From Chitinophaga alhagiae (GTDB taxonomy: Bacteria; Bacteroidota; Bacteroidia; Chitinophagales; Chitinophagaceae), in contig NZ_QXMH01000002.1 of NCBI RefSeq assembly GCF_003568665.1, positions 310,001-374,000 of the forward strand: 64,000 nucleotides of DNA, written 5' to 3'. Below are positions 47,628 through 55,624 of the stretch, one piece after another. A program made the position numbers and the translations under genes. The number at the start of each line of letters is the position of its first letter. Position 1 is the stretch's first letter. Below the pieces are notes generated by a model. It was not told where the DNA came from and did not search any database. It saw nothing but the letters and a program-made list of their open reading frames with translations.

Positions 47628-49271
47628 ATGAACATCAAAACATATATGCTGGCGGCGGTGACCTTTATTTTTGTGTTCTCCTGCCGGAAATACGAAACCT
47701 ACCCGGTTGAGCGGATCACGGATAACATCGTGTACGATTCGCTTGACAAGAACGCTACCTACGCGGAATGGGTGGTGAACGGCATCTACGCTTTTCTGCC
47801 CAACGGGTATAACCGGATAGATAACGTGGTGCTGGATGCCGCCACAGATGATGCCGTTGCGTCCAACTTCGGCAACAACATTGAAGTGCTCGGAAAGTCA
47901 AGGCTATCGGCCGTGAACAATCCTGACGATAAATGGGCCCTGGCCTATGAGGCCATCCGCCGGGCCAATCTTTTTCTGGCCAACATCCATGTAGTACCGC
48001 GCGATGAGACCACCAAAACCTACTGGAAAGCGGAAGTGCGGTTTATCAGGGCCATGAATTATTTTGAGCTGCTCCGCCGCTACGGGGGCGTGCCGCTGCT
48101 GGGAGACAAAGCCTACTCGCTGGAAGAGAACATCCAACTGGGCAGGAACACGTTTAACGAAGTGGTATCCTACATTGTACAGGAATGCGATGCTATTTAC
48201 CCCTCGCTGCGCACAGATCCCATAGACAATACCAACCTTGGCCGCATTACACAGGCGGCGGCGCTGGCGCTGAAAAGCAGAACGCTGCTGCTGGCGGCGA
48301 GCCCGCTCAACAACCCGGCAGACGATCCCGCCAGGTGGCTGGCCGCCGCCACCGCCGCAAAAGATGTGATCAACCTCGGGAAGTATTCGCTGGCAGGCAA
48401 TTTCAGGGAGATATTCACCAACCGCAAAAGCCCTGAAGTGATACTGGCCTACCAGGCCGCGCAGCATTCCAACCTTGAACGGCAGAACGCGCCGGTAGGA
48501 TACGTGGAGCCTAACGTGAGCCAGGGCTACGTGAGCCCCACGCAGGAGCTGGTGAATGCTTTTCCCATGCAGAACGGCCTGCCTGTTACCGATGCGGCTT
48601 CCGGCTATGACCCGGCCAACCCTTACACAGGGCGTGACCCGCGCCTGGCCGCCACGGTGTTCTATAACGGCATGATGTGGCTGCGCCGGCCGGTGGAAAC
48701 CTTTGAAGGCGGGCTGGACAATCCCTCGGCAGCAGTGCGCGTTTCGCGCCGTACGCGCACCGGATATTACTTGCGCAAGTTTCTCGGGGACTTTGGCAAC
48801 GCCACTGACTATTCCAACCAAAACCATAATTTTCCTATCTTCCGCTATGCGGAAATATTGCTCAACTACGCCGAAGCGGCCAATGAAACGGATGATCAGG
48901 CAGCGGCATACACGCAGCTGAAAGAGATCCGCAAGAGAGCCGGGCTGCAGGCCGGGGCAGACGATCTGTACGGCCTGAAAGCCAACATGGGCAAAACGGA
49001 CATGCGGGAGGCCATAAGGCTGGAACGGCGGCTGGAACTGGCTTTTGAAGAACACCGTTACTGGGACCTCCGCCGCTGGAAAACAGCAGAACAAATGCTG
49101 AACAAACAGCTGACCGGCGTAAAGATCATCCGGAACACAGACGGAACGTTCACCTACAGCTATCAGCCTGTAGATTATGTGTCCTTTGCCGCCAAACAGT
49201 ATGCATACCCGGTGCCCTATAAGGAAGTTACCGCCAGCGGCGGCGGCATTACGCAAAACAAAGACTGGTAA
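47628..49271 (+). CDS. SusD/RagB lipoprotein 2
   Basis: 547 residues with a lipoprotein signal and lipobox VFSC. The SusD C-terminal block is MREAIRLERRLELAFEEH followed by RYWDLRRWK, and the end is VTASGGGITQNKDW. It sits ten bases after the second SusC and should form a complex with it. The next gene, a sulfatase, starts ten bases downstream. Confidence 0.95.
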   Translation: MNIKTYMLAAVTFIFVFSCRKYETYPVERITDNIVYDSLDKNATYAEWVVNGIYAFLPNGYNRIDNVVLDAATDDAVASNFGNNIEVLGKSRLSAVNNPDDKWALAYEAIRRANLFLANIHVVPRDETTKTYWKAEVRFIRAMNYFELLRRYGGVPLLGDKAYSLEENIQLGRNTFNEVVSYIVQECDAIYPSLRTDPIDNTNLGRITQAAALALKSRTLLLAASPLNNPADDPARWLAAATAAKDVINLGKYSLAGNFREIFTNRKSPEVILAYQAAQHSNLERQNAPVGYVEPNVSQGYVSPTQELVNAFPMQNGLPVTDAASGYDPANPYTGRDPRLAATVFYNGMMWLRRPVETFEGGLDNPSAAVRVSRRTRTGYYLRKFLGDFGNATDYSNQNHNFPIFRYAEILLNYAEAANETDDQAAAYTQLKEIRKRAGLQAGADDLYGLKANMGKTDMREAIRLERRLELAFEEHRYWDLRRWKTAEQMLNKQLTGVKIIRNTDGTFTYSYQPVDYVSFAAKQYAYPVPYKEVTASGGGITQNKDW

Positions 49272-49281
49272 TCATAAACAC

Positions 49282-50691
49282 ATGAAACAACTGCTTATTC
49301 TCTTCTGCTGCTGCACCGCGTTTACCGCCCTGCAGGCACAGCAAAAACCGAACATTGTGTTCATTCTTGCAGATGACCTCGGTTATGGGGACATTGGCCC
49401 GTACGGGCAGCAAAAGATCAAAACACCCAACCTGGACCGCCTGGCGCAACAGGGGATGTGTTTTACCTCCTTCTATTCCGGCACCTCCGTTTGCGCGCCC
49501 TCCCGTTCCTCGCTGCTGACCGGTTTGCATACCGGGCATACCTACATCCGCGGCAATAAGGAAATACAGCCGGAAGGGCAGGAGCCCCTGGCGGATTCCG
49601 TACAGAGCTACGCCCGCATGCTGCAGCAGGCGGGCTATGCAACAGGCGCTTTCGGCAAGTGGGGGCTGGGCATGGTAGGCACCAGCGGCGCGCCAGACAA
49701 AAAAGGGTTTGATACGTTCTTTGGTTATAATTGCCAGCGGCAGTCTCACCGGTATTACCCCACCCACCTCTGGGATAACAACCGGAAAGTAGTGCTGGAA
49801 GGCAACGACCTGAAAGAGAAAAAGGTGTACGCGCCGGCATTGATACAGGAGAAAACGCTGGCTTTTATTGAAGCGAACAAAAGCAGGCCGTTCTTCCTGT
49901 TCATTCCCACCGTGCTGCCGCACGCGGAGCTGCAGGGGCCTGAAGATGCCTACTACCGGCAGTATGAGCACAGCTTCAGCGAAACGCCTCACCGCGGTAA
50001 CGACTACGGCCCGCAGGCCTCCCTGGGCGGCTACGCTTCCGTAGCCAAACCCAAAGCCACCTTTGCGGCCATGGTAACACGCCTGGATGCCTACGTAGGG
50101 CAGGTGCTGAACAAACTGGAAGAATTGGGGCTGACCCGCAACACTATTGTGATATTCAGCAGTGACAACGGCCCCCATACAGAAGGCGGCGCAGACCCCG
50201 CTTTCTTCAACAGCAATGGCGGTTTCCGCGGCGTAAAGCGGGACCTGTACGAAGGAGGCATCCGGGTGCCTTTCATTGTGAAATGGCCGGGCAAGGTGAA
50301 AGCCGGCGCCCGTACCGCACAGCCTGCCGCGTTCTGGGACCTGATGCCCACTTTCCTTCAAGTGGCGGGCGCTCCGGCGGCCCAGGCAACAGACGGTATT
50401 TCCATTCTGCCCACCTGGCTGGGCAAAGGCCGGCAGAAAGAACATCCGTATTTCTACTGGGAATTTCATGAAGGCGGCGGCCGCCAGGCAGTGCGCGCGG
50501 GCAAGTGGAAAGCCGTTCGCCTGCAGGTGAAAAAAGACCCCAACGGTCCGCTGGAGCTGTACGACCTGCAGCAAGATCCCGGTGAAAAAAACAACGTGGC
50601 CGCCCAGCACCCGGATATTATAAAGAAAATGGATGGATATATGCGTGCAGCGCATGTGGAAAGCCCCATTTTCCCGCTTATCACGCAGTAA
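49282..50691 (+). CDS. Sulfatase (arylsulfatase type)
   Basis: 469 residues from the ATG at 49282 (MKQLLILFCCCTAFTALQAQ, signal peptide); the longer frame overlaps the SusD gene. It is an S1-family sulfatase. NIVFILADDLGYGDIGPYG gives the metal-binding aspartates; SVCAPSRSSLLTG has the cysteine converted to formylglycine by a maturase (C-x-P-S-R); FSSDNGPHTEGG completes the metal site. It removes sulfate from a glycan or other ester. Last gene of the SusCD unit; no glycoside hydrolase accompanies it. Confidence 0.95.
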   Translation: MKQLLILFCCCTAFTALQAQQKPNIVFILADDLGYGDIGPYGQQKIKTPNLDRLAQQGMCFTSFYSGTSVCAPSRSSLLTGLHTGHTYIRGNKEIQPEGQEPLADSVQSYARMLQQAGYATGAFGKWGLGMVGTSGAPDKKGFDTFFGYNCQRQSHRYYPTHLWDNNRKVVLEGNDLKEKKVYAPALIQEKTLAFIEANKSRPFFLFIPTVLPHAELQGPEDAYYRQYEHSFSETPHRGNDYGPQASLGGYASVAKPKATFAAMVTRLDAYVGQVLNKLEELGLTRNTIVIFSSDNGPHTEGGADPAFFNSNGGFRGVKRDLYEGGIRVPFIVKWPGKVKAGARTAQPAAFWDLMPTFLQVAGAPAAQATDGISILPTWLGKGRQKEHPYFYWEFHEGGGRQAVRAGKWKAVRLQVKKDPNGPLELYDLQQDPGEKNNVAAQHPDIIKKMDGYMRAAHVESPIFPLITQ

Positions 50692-50717
50692 AAATTCTGT
50701 TCTGAAAGCCCCTGTAC

Positions 50718-50754
50718 AGGCGGCCGGTTCCCGGAAAAAAGGGAATGGCCGCCT
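50718..50754 (+). terminator. Terminator of the SusCD-sulfatase unit
   Basis: AGGCGGCC and GGCCGCCT pair, with an inner GGTTCCC/GGGAAT extension, and the stem runs into ATTCTTTTCC. Confidence 0.8.
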
Positions 50755-50866
50755 ATTCTTTTCCACTTATCTTTCATTTTGTACTGAAAGTTTTGTACTT
50801 TTGATAAAAATTAACAATGGTATGGCATTTGTGGCCAATTTGCTGTAGCATTTTAAATCACAAATC

Positions 50867-52207
50867 ATGATACAACCGAACATACCGGAAACAGACCGGC
50901 CCAGGGTAGTGATCGTTGGAGGAGGATTTGGAGGCATTAACCTGGCTAAAGCGCTCAAGCGCGTACCCGTACAGGTAGTATTGCTGGACAGGAACAATTA
51001 TCATCTTTTTCAACCCCTTTTGTACCAGGTAGCTACCGCCGGCCTGGAGCCGGACAGCATAGCCTTTCCGCTGCGCGGCATTTTCAAGCACCAGAAAAAT
51101 TTCCACTTCCGGATGGCGGAGGTGAAAAGCGTGAACACGGCAGACAATGTGCTGGTTACCAATATTGGCGATATCAAATACAACTATCTCGTTATTGCCA
51201 CCGGCAGCAATACCAACTTTTTCGGCAACAAACTGATAGAAGAGCATGCCATTGGCATGAAGTCTTTGATAGAAGCAGTGCAGATCCGCAACTATGTACT
51301 GAAACAGTTTGAGGAATGTTTGCTGTTGAAAGACGAAGCGGAAGTGAAGCCGAAGCTCAATTTTGTGATGGTGGGCGGCGGGCCTACCGGCGTGGAGCTG
51401 GCCGGCGCCTTTGCCGAGCTGCGCAAATACATCCTTCCAAAAGATTACCCGGAGCTGCCGCTGCACCTGATGAACATTTACCTGATAGAGGCCGGCCCGC
51501 GTGTGCTGGCAAGCATGACAACCGCCAGCAGCCAGAAAACTTTCGAAAGCCTGGAGCACATTGGCGTAAAAGTAATGACCAATGTGGCGGTGAAAGACTA
51601 TGATGGCCTTAACCTCCTGCTCAGCAACGGGGAAACCATCCAAACCCAGTCCCTGCTCTGGTCTGCCGGCGTTAAAGGCATGCCCGTTGCCGGTTTGCCG
51701 GAAGGGGAGGTGCTGCCCAACGGGCGGGTGAACGTGAACGAGTTTAACCTGGTGAAAGGCTGCAATAATGTGTATGCAATAGGAGATATTGCCATGATGG
51801 TGAATGACGAAAGGTTCCCGAAAGGCTACCCTATGGTGGCGCAGGTGGCCATGCAGCAGGGCAAGCAGCTGGGCAGGAACATCCAGGCGTCTTTGAGAGG
51901 ATATACGCAGCAACCGTTCAAATACAAAGACCTTGGCAGTATGGCCACCATTGGCCGCAACCGGGCGGTGGCGGAGTTTGCGGGCATCCGCCTCAGCGGT
52001 TACCTGGCCTGGATAGCCTGGATGGTGGTGCACCTCCTGAACTTGCTGGGCTTCCGTAACAAACTGGTAGTGTTCATCAACTGGTTTTACCGGTACTTCA
52101 CGTATGACCGCGGTACCCGTATCATCATCAAACGGGGGGCGGCCAATATTGTGAAACTGCGGCAGTCTGTTTACCAGACAGACCCCATTACGCCTGTTAC
52201 GGGTTAA
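50867..52207 (+). CDS. ndh: Type II NADH dehydrogenase (NAD(P)/FAD oxidoreductase)
   Basis: 446 residues. The N-terminal FAD-binding motif is VVIVGGGFGGINLAKAL, followed by DRNNYHLFQPLLYQVAT, typical of NDH-2; the second Rossmann motif is VMVGGGPTGVELAGAFAEL. The C-terminal part has an amphipathic helix pair (LAWIAWMVVHLLNLLGF) for attachment to the inner face of the membrane. It passes electrons from NADH to menaquinone without pumping protons. Its stop codon overlaps that of the convergent gene. Confidence 0.93.
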   Translation: MIQPNIPETDRPRVVIVGGGFGGINLAKALKRVPVQVVLLDRNNYHLFQPLLYQVATAGLEPDSIAFPLRGIFKHQKNFHFRMAEVKSVNTADNVLVTNIGDIKYNYLVIATGSNTNFFGNKLIEEHAIGMKSLIEAVQIRNYVLKQFEECLLLKDEAEVKPKLNFVMVGGGPTGVELAGAFAELRKYILPKDYPELPLHLMNIYLIEAGPRVLASMTTASSQKTFESLEHIGVKVMTNVAVKDYDGLNLLLSNGETIQTQSLLWSAGVKGMPVAGLPEGEVLPNGRVNVNEFNLVKGCNNVYAIGDIAMMVNDERFPKGYPMVAQVAMQQGKQLGRNIQASLRGYTQQPFKYKDLGSMATIGRNRAVAEFAGIRLSGYLAWIAWMVVHLLNLLGFRNKLVVFINWFYRYFTYDRGTRIIIKRGAANIVKLRQSVYQTDPITPVTG

Positions 52208-53490
52208 CGGCTGCGGTTCAGCAGGGAGTTGAGCCGCAACTGGCCCACCAGCTCATCGTACCGCCCGCCCAATGAACGGAAATATACCAGCACGGTGTAG
52301 GCGTTCTCGGTTTCCCACCAGTTGCCTTCGGTAAATTCCGTGCTGAACTGGTTGTTGGTCCTGTCAAGCAGCCCGTATACGTAATTGTAGTAGCCCTGTT
52401 TCAGGTACAAGGCCCCTTCATAGGCCTGCCGCGGGCCATTGTAGGTCATTTTGTTGAGGGTGTTCAGCTCATAGTTGGTCATTTCCCCGAAAATATACAT
52501 ATCGTACCCCGCGTAAGGTTCTTTGGCCGGAAAGGTAAAGTTCACCCGGGCATAATCTCCTTCAAAGCTGGGGTCATAATCTTCTATGATAGCGGGGTAA
52601 AACATGCCGTTGATATCTTTCAGGTATTGATATACCACGTTGTCTCGCGGAAAGTCAGGCAGCACGGTCACTTCCGTACTGCTTTTGCGGTAATCCGTTT
52701 TCTGGACACGCTCCGTTTGCAGGCGGAAGCTGCGGAGGTCTACCCAGCGCCACTCCTTCATGGCGGGAAAAATACAGTCCTGCTCCGCATTGTACTCTAT
52801 CACGTCTCCCTTGATGAACATCGGTTTCAGGTTGGTGATGGCATTGTCCCAGCGGTTGTTCTGCTGTATCACCAGCTTCACCTGGTCAAAGGGGTTCTGT
52901 ACATTCAGGCCTTTGGTATTAACGGCTACATTGATCTTTTGAGAGGTACGGAAGAGCTTGGGGTTGGTGGGCTGGGAAATGAAGCCCGTTACGCCCGCCC
53001 GGTTGTTGAACACCATCAGCCTGCGGGTAAAGGCCAGCTTGGACGTATCACTGTCCAGGTACACCTTCAGCAGGTAGTTGCCGGCTTTGGTGGGCATGCA
53101 GTTGGAGTTGGGTATCTGCACGCTGTAGTGTACATATTTTTGCAGGGCAATGCTGGAGAATCTGAAGTTCCTGATCTGGTTTTCCGTAAAGCCCCGCAGG
53201 TACTCGATGGGGTTGAGCCTGGCCGGTTTCCAGTCTGCATCGCAAAGCACCAGCGTATAGTAGTACGTGCGCATTTCATTGAGCAGGTCGTCAAAGCTCA
53301 GCTCCAGCGTTTCATTAGAATTCAGCGCTACCACGGGCATTCCCAGGGGCTCGCCCGGCGGGTTCAGCTTGACCGTGGCAATGTTGCGGTGGTAAATGTG
53401 GTCTGGCGTAATGGCATTTTCCTGTGCCTTCAGGGCCAGGGAACAGGACAATACGATTACGGTAAAGCATGCTTGTGCTACTTTCCTCAT
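52204..53490 (-). CDS. DUF5103 type IX secretion plug-like protein
   Basis: 428 residues with a signal peptide (ACFTVIVLSCSLALKAQ). It matches the family formerly called DUF5103 (T9SS plug): ITPDHIYHRNIATVKLNPPG, YYYTLVLCDADWKPARLNP and YNGPRQAYEGALYLKQGYYNY. In Flavobacterium a protein of this family blocks the SprA translocon pore from the periplasmic side. No other T9SS gene is in the window. Its stop shares TTAA with the ndh stop. Confidence 0.88.
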   Translation of the reverse strand: MRKVAQACFTVIVLSCSLALKAQENAITPDHIYHRNIATVKLNPPGEPLGMPVVALNSNETLELSFDDLLNEMRTYYYTLVLCDADWKPARLNPIEYLRGFTENQIRNFRFSSIALQKYVHYSVQIPNSNCMPTKAGNYLLKVYLDSDTSKLAFTRRLMVFNNRAGVTGFISQPTNPKLFRTSQKINVAVNTKGLNVQNPFDQVKLVIQQNNRWDNAITNLKPMFIKGDVIEYNAEQDCIFPAMKEWRWVDLRSFRLQTERVQKTDYRKSSTEVTVLPDFPRDNVVYQYLKDINGMFYPAIIEDYDPSFEGDYARVNFTFPAKEPYAGYDMYIFGEMTNYELNTLNKMTYNGPRQAYEGALYLKQGYYNYVYGLLDRTNNQFSTEFTEGNWWETENAYTVLVYFRSLGGRYDELVGQLRLNSLLNRSR

Positions 53491-53533
53491 AGCCGTAATT
53501 TACAATGAATTTCTAAATTGTATAAATTGCGGC

Positions 53534-54754
53534 ATGCGCGTGTCCCTGTTTATTGCCGGAAGAATAGCCTTTAACCGCTTCTCTTCCTTTTCCAAGTTCA
53601 TCATCAACATAGCCATGATAGCCACGGCCTTCAGCGTGGCCGTGATGATAATGGCCACTGCACTGATCAACGGCTTTCAGCAGGTCATTTCTGACAAGAT
53701 CTTCAGCTTCTGGGGGCATATGCACATCACGCAGTATCAGGTAAATGCGGGGCCGCTGGCGGAACAGGTGCCTTTTATGGCAGACAGCGCCCTGGAGGCG
53801 GGCATCCGCGCATTGCCCGGGGTAAAAAAGGTGGATGAATTTGCCACCAAAAGCGTGATCGTAAAAAAAGACAAGGAAACAGAAGGCATGATATTCAAGG
53901 GCATTGCCCCGGGGAATGAGCCTGCCTTTCTGGAAGAGGGCCGCCCTATCCGGTTTACGGACAGCGGTTATTCCTCCGAGATCATTGTGTCTGCCAATAC
54001 GGCCGCGCTGCTGCAGCTGCAGCTCAATGACGCGGTGGTGGTATACTTTGTACGTGGAGACGGGCTGCCGCCCCGCGCGCGTAAGCTCACCGTTTGCGGT
54101 ATTTACAAGACCGGCATTGAAGAATATGATAAGGCCTACCTGATAGGGGATATAGGGCTTGTTCGCCGGCTGAACGACTGGGAGCCGGGAGAGATAGGTG
54201 GGTACGAGGTGTTCCTGGACAACTACCGGCTGATAGACAGCGCCCGCAGCGGCATCGGGGACCTGTTGCCGGATGAGCTGGCCCTGCGCAGCATGCAGGA
54301 GGTATACCCCAATATTTTTGACTGGCTGGGCCTGCAGAATAAAAACGAGACCATCATACTGGTGATCATGACCATTGTTGCGGTGATCAACATGATCACG
54401 GCCATTCTCATCCTCATACTGGAAAGGACTAACATGGTGGGCATTCTCAAGGCCCTGGGCATGCGCAACGGCGCTATACAGGGTATTTTTATTTACCAGG
54501 CGGGTTACATTGTGCTGGCCGGCATCCTGATAGGCAACGTGCTTGGCATTGGCCTGGCCCTGCTGCAGCAGTACACCGGTTTTTTCAAATTGCCTGAAGA
54601 ATCTTATTACATGACAGTGGCACCCATTGCCATCCAGTGGTGGAAAGTGTTGCTTATCAACGGCGGCACGCTGCTCATATGCGTGCTGATCCTGCTCATA
54701 CCTTCTTTGCTGGTACGCCGCATTGTGCCGGTAAGAGCTATCCAGTTCAAATAA
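53534..54754 (+). CDS. ABC transporter permease, LolC/FtsX type
   Basis: 406 residues from the ATG at 53534 (MRVSLFIAGRIAFNRFSSF); the frame extends upstream into the divergent gene. The layout is an N-terminal membrane helix, a long periplasmic MacB/LolC-like domain (VDEFATKSVIVKKDKETEGM...) and a C-terminal FtsX domain of three helices (ILVIMTIVAVINMITAILI; MVGILKALGMRNGAIQGIF). It probably acts with an ATPase encoded elsewhere in lipoprotein release (LolCE-like) or a related envelope task. Confidence 0.9.
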   Translation: MRVSLFIAGRIAFNRFSSFSKFIINIAMIATAFSVAVMIMATALINGFQQVISDKIFSFWGHMHITQYQVNAGPLAEQVPFMADSALEAGIRALPGVKKVDEFATKSVIVKKDKETEGMIFKGIAPGNEPAFLEEGRPIRFTDSGYSSEIIVSANTAALLQLQLNDAVVVYFVRGDGLPPRARKLTVCGIYKTGIEEYDKAYLIGDIGLVRRLNDWEPGEIGGYEVFLDNYRLIDSARSGIGDLLPDELALRSMQEVYPNIFDWLGLQNKNETIILVIMTIVAVINMITAILILILERTNMVGILKALGMRNGAIQGIFIYQAGYIVLAGILIGNVLGIGLALLQQYTGFFKLPEESYYMTVAPIAIQWWKVLLINGGTLLICVLILLIPSLLVRRIVPVRAIQFK

Positions 54755-54808
54755 GCAACCGGCCGGGTATGCCGATGGCCATGCGGGAAATCATGTAGCG
54801 CTTGTTGT

Positions 54809-55540
54809 TCAGATAAGCAACCTGCCGCAGATGATGCCGGTGGCCACGGCCGCGTTCAGGGATTCCGCTTCTCCTAGCCGCGGTATGGTGATGCGGCGGC
54901 TGCACAGCTCCAGCACCGCGGCGCTCAGCCCGCGGGATTCATTGCCGATAAGAATGATGCCTTCCCTGAGGGGCGGTACGTTCACGATGTTCTCTCCATG
55001 AAGCGTGGCGGCATAGGAGGGAATATGCGGGTGGGCCTGCAGCAGCCCGGTGAGGGACTGCACGTATACAGGCACGCGCATCAGGCTGCCCATGGTGGCT
55101 TGTATGGTTTTGGCGTTGTAAGCGTCCGCGCTGTCTGGCGAGCAGATCACCTGGCGGATGCCAAACCAGTCGGCTATACGAATAATGGTGCCCAGGTTGC
55201 CGGGATCTTGCAGGGTATCCAGCGCAATGGATACCGCGCCCTCCAGCCGCAGCGGCGGCTGGGCGGGCAGGTCTGCCAGGGCCAGCGCCTGGTTGGGGGT
55301 GGAAAGCGAAGAGAGTAGCTTCAATACCGCCGGTGTTACGGCTTCTGCCGTGATGCCCTCCGGTACCGGGTGGCCTTCCAGCCACTGCGCGGTAGCATAT
55401 ACGGACTTTACCGCGGCGGCGCTGCCGGTGATCAGTTCCTGCACTATCTTGTCACCCTCAGCCACAAACTGGCCGGATTTTTGCCTGTTTTTTTTGTGCT
55501 GTAATGATTGAATATATTTAATTTGCGCCTTTGATAACAT
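54809..55540 (-). CDS. TrmH/SpoU family RNA 2'-O-methyltransferase
   Basis: 243 residues from the ATG at 55540 (MLSKAQIKYIQSLQHKK). An N-terminal substrate-binding part (SGQFVAEGDKIVQEL) precedes the SPOUT knot with its three motifs: ALDTLQDPGNLGTIIRIADW, GIILIGNESRGLSAAV and ITIPRLGEAESLNAAVATGI. It methylates a ribose in rRNA or tRNA; the target is not readable. A TAGGTTTG promoter box ends five bases before the start codon. Confidence 0.94.
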   Translation of the reverse strand: MLSKAQIKYIQSLQHKKNRQKSGQFVAEGDKIVQELITGSAAAVKSVYATAQWLEGHPVPEGITAEAVTPAVLKLLSSLSTPNQALALADLPAQPPLRLEGAVSIALDTLQDPGNLGTIIRIADWFGIRQVICSPDSADAYNAKTIQATMGSLMRVPVYVQSLTGLLQAHPHIPSYAATLHGENIVNVPPLREGIILIGNESRGLSAAVLELCSRRITIPRLGEAESLNAAVATGIICGRLLI

Positions 55541-55545
55541 GGGGT

Positions 55546-55553
55546 CAAACCTA
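55546..55553 (-). promoter_or_regulatory. -7 box five bases before the TrmH-family start codon
   Basis: TAGGTTTG on the minus strand is followed by ACCCC and then ATG. The transcript should start at or next to the ATG. Confidence 0.55.
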
Positions 55554-55624
55554 CAGGAAATCCGGCATTCAGCCAACAGCCCCTCTCAAACAGGGATGTG
55601 TAAGTACCCAAATGCAAACTACCA

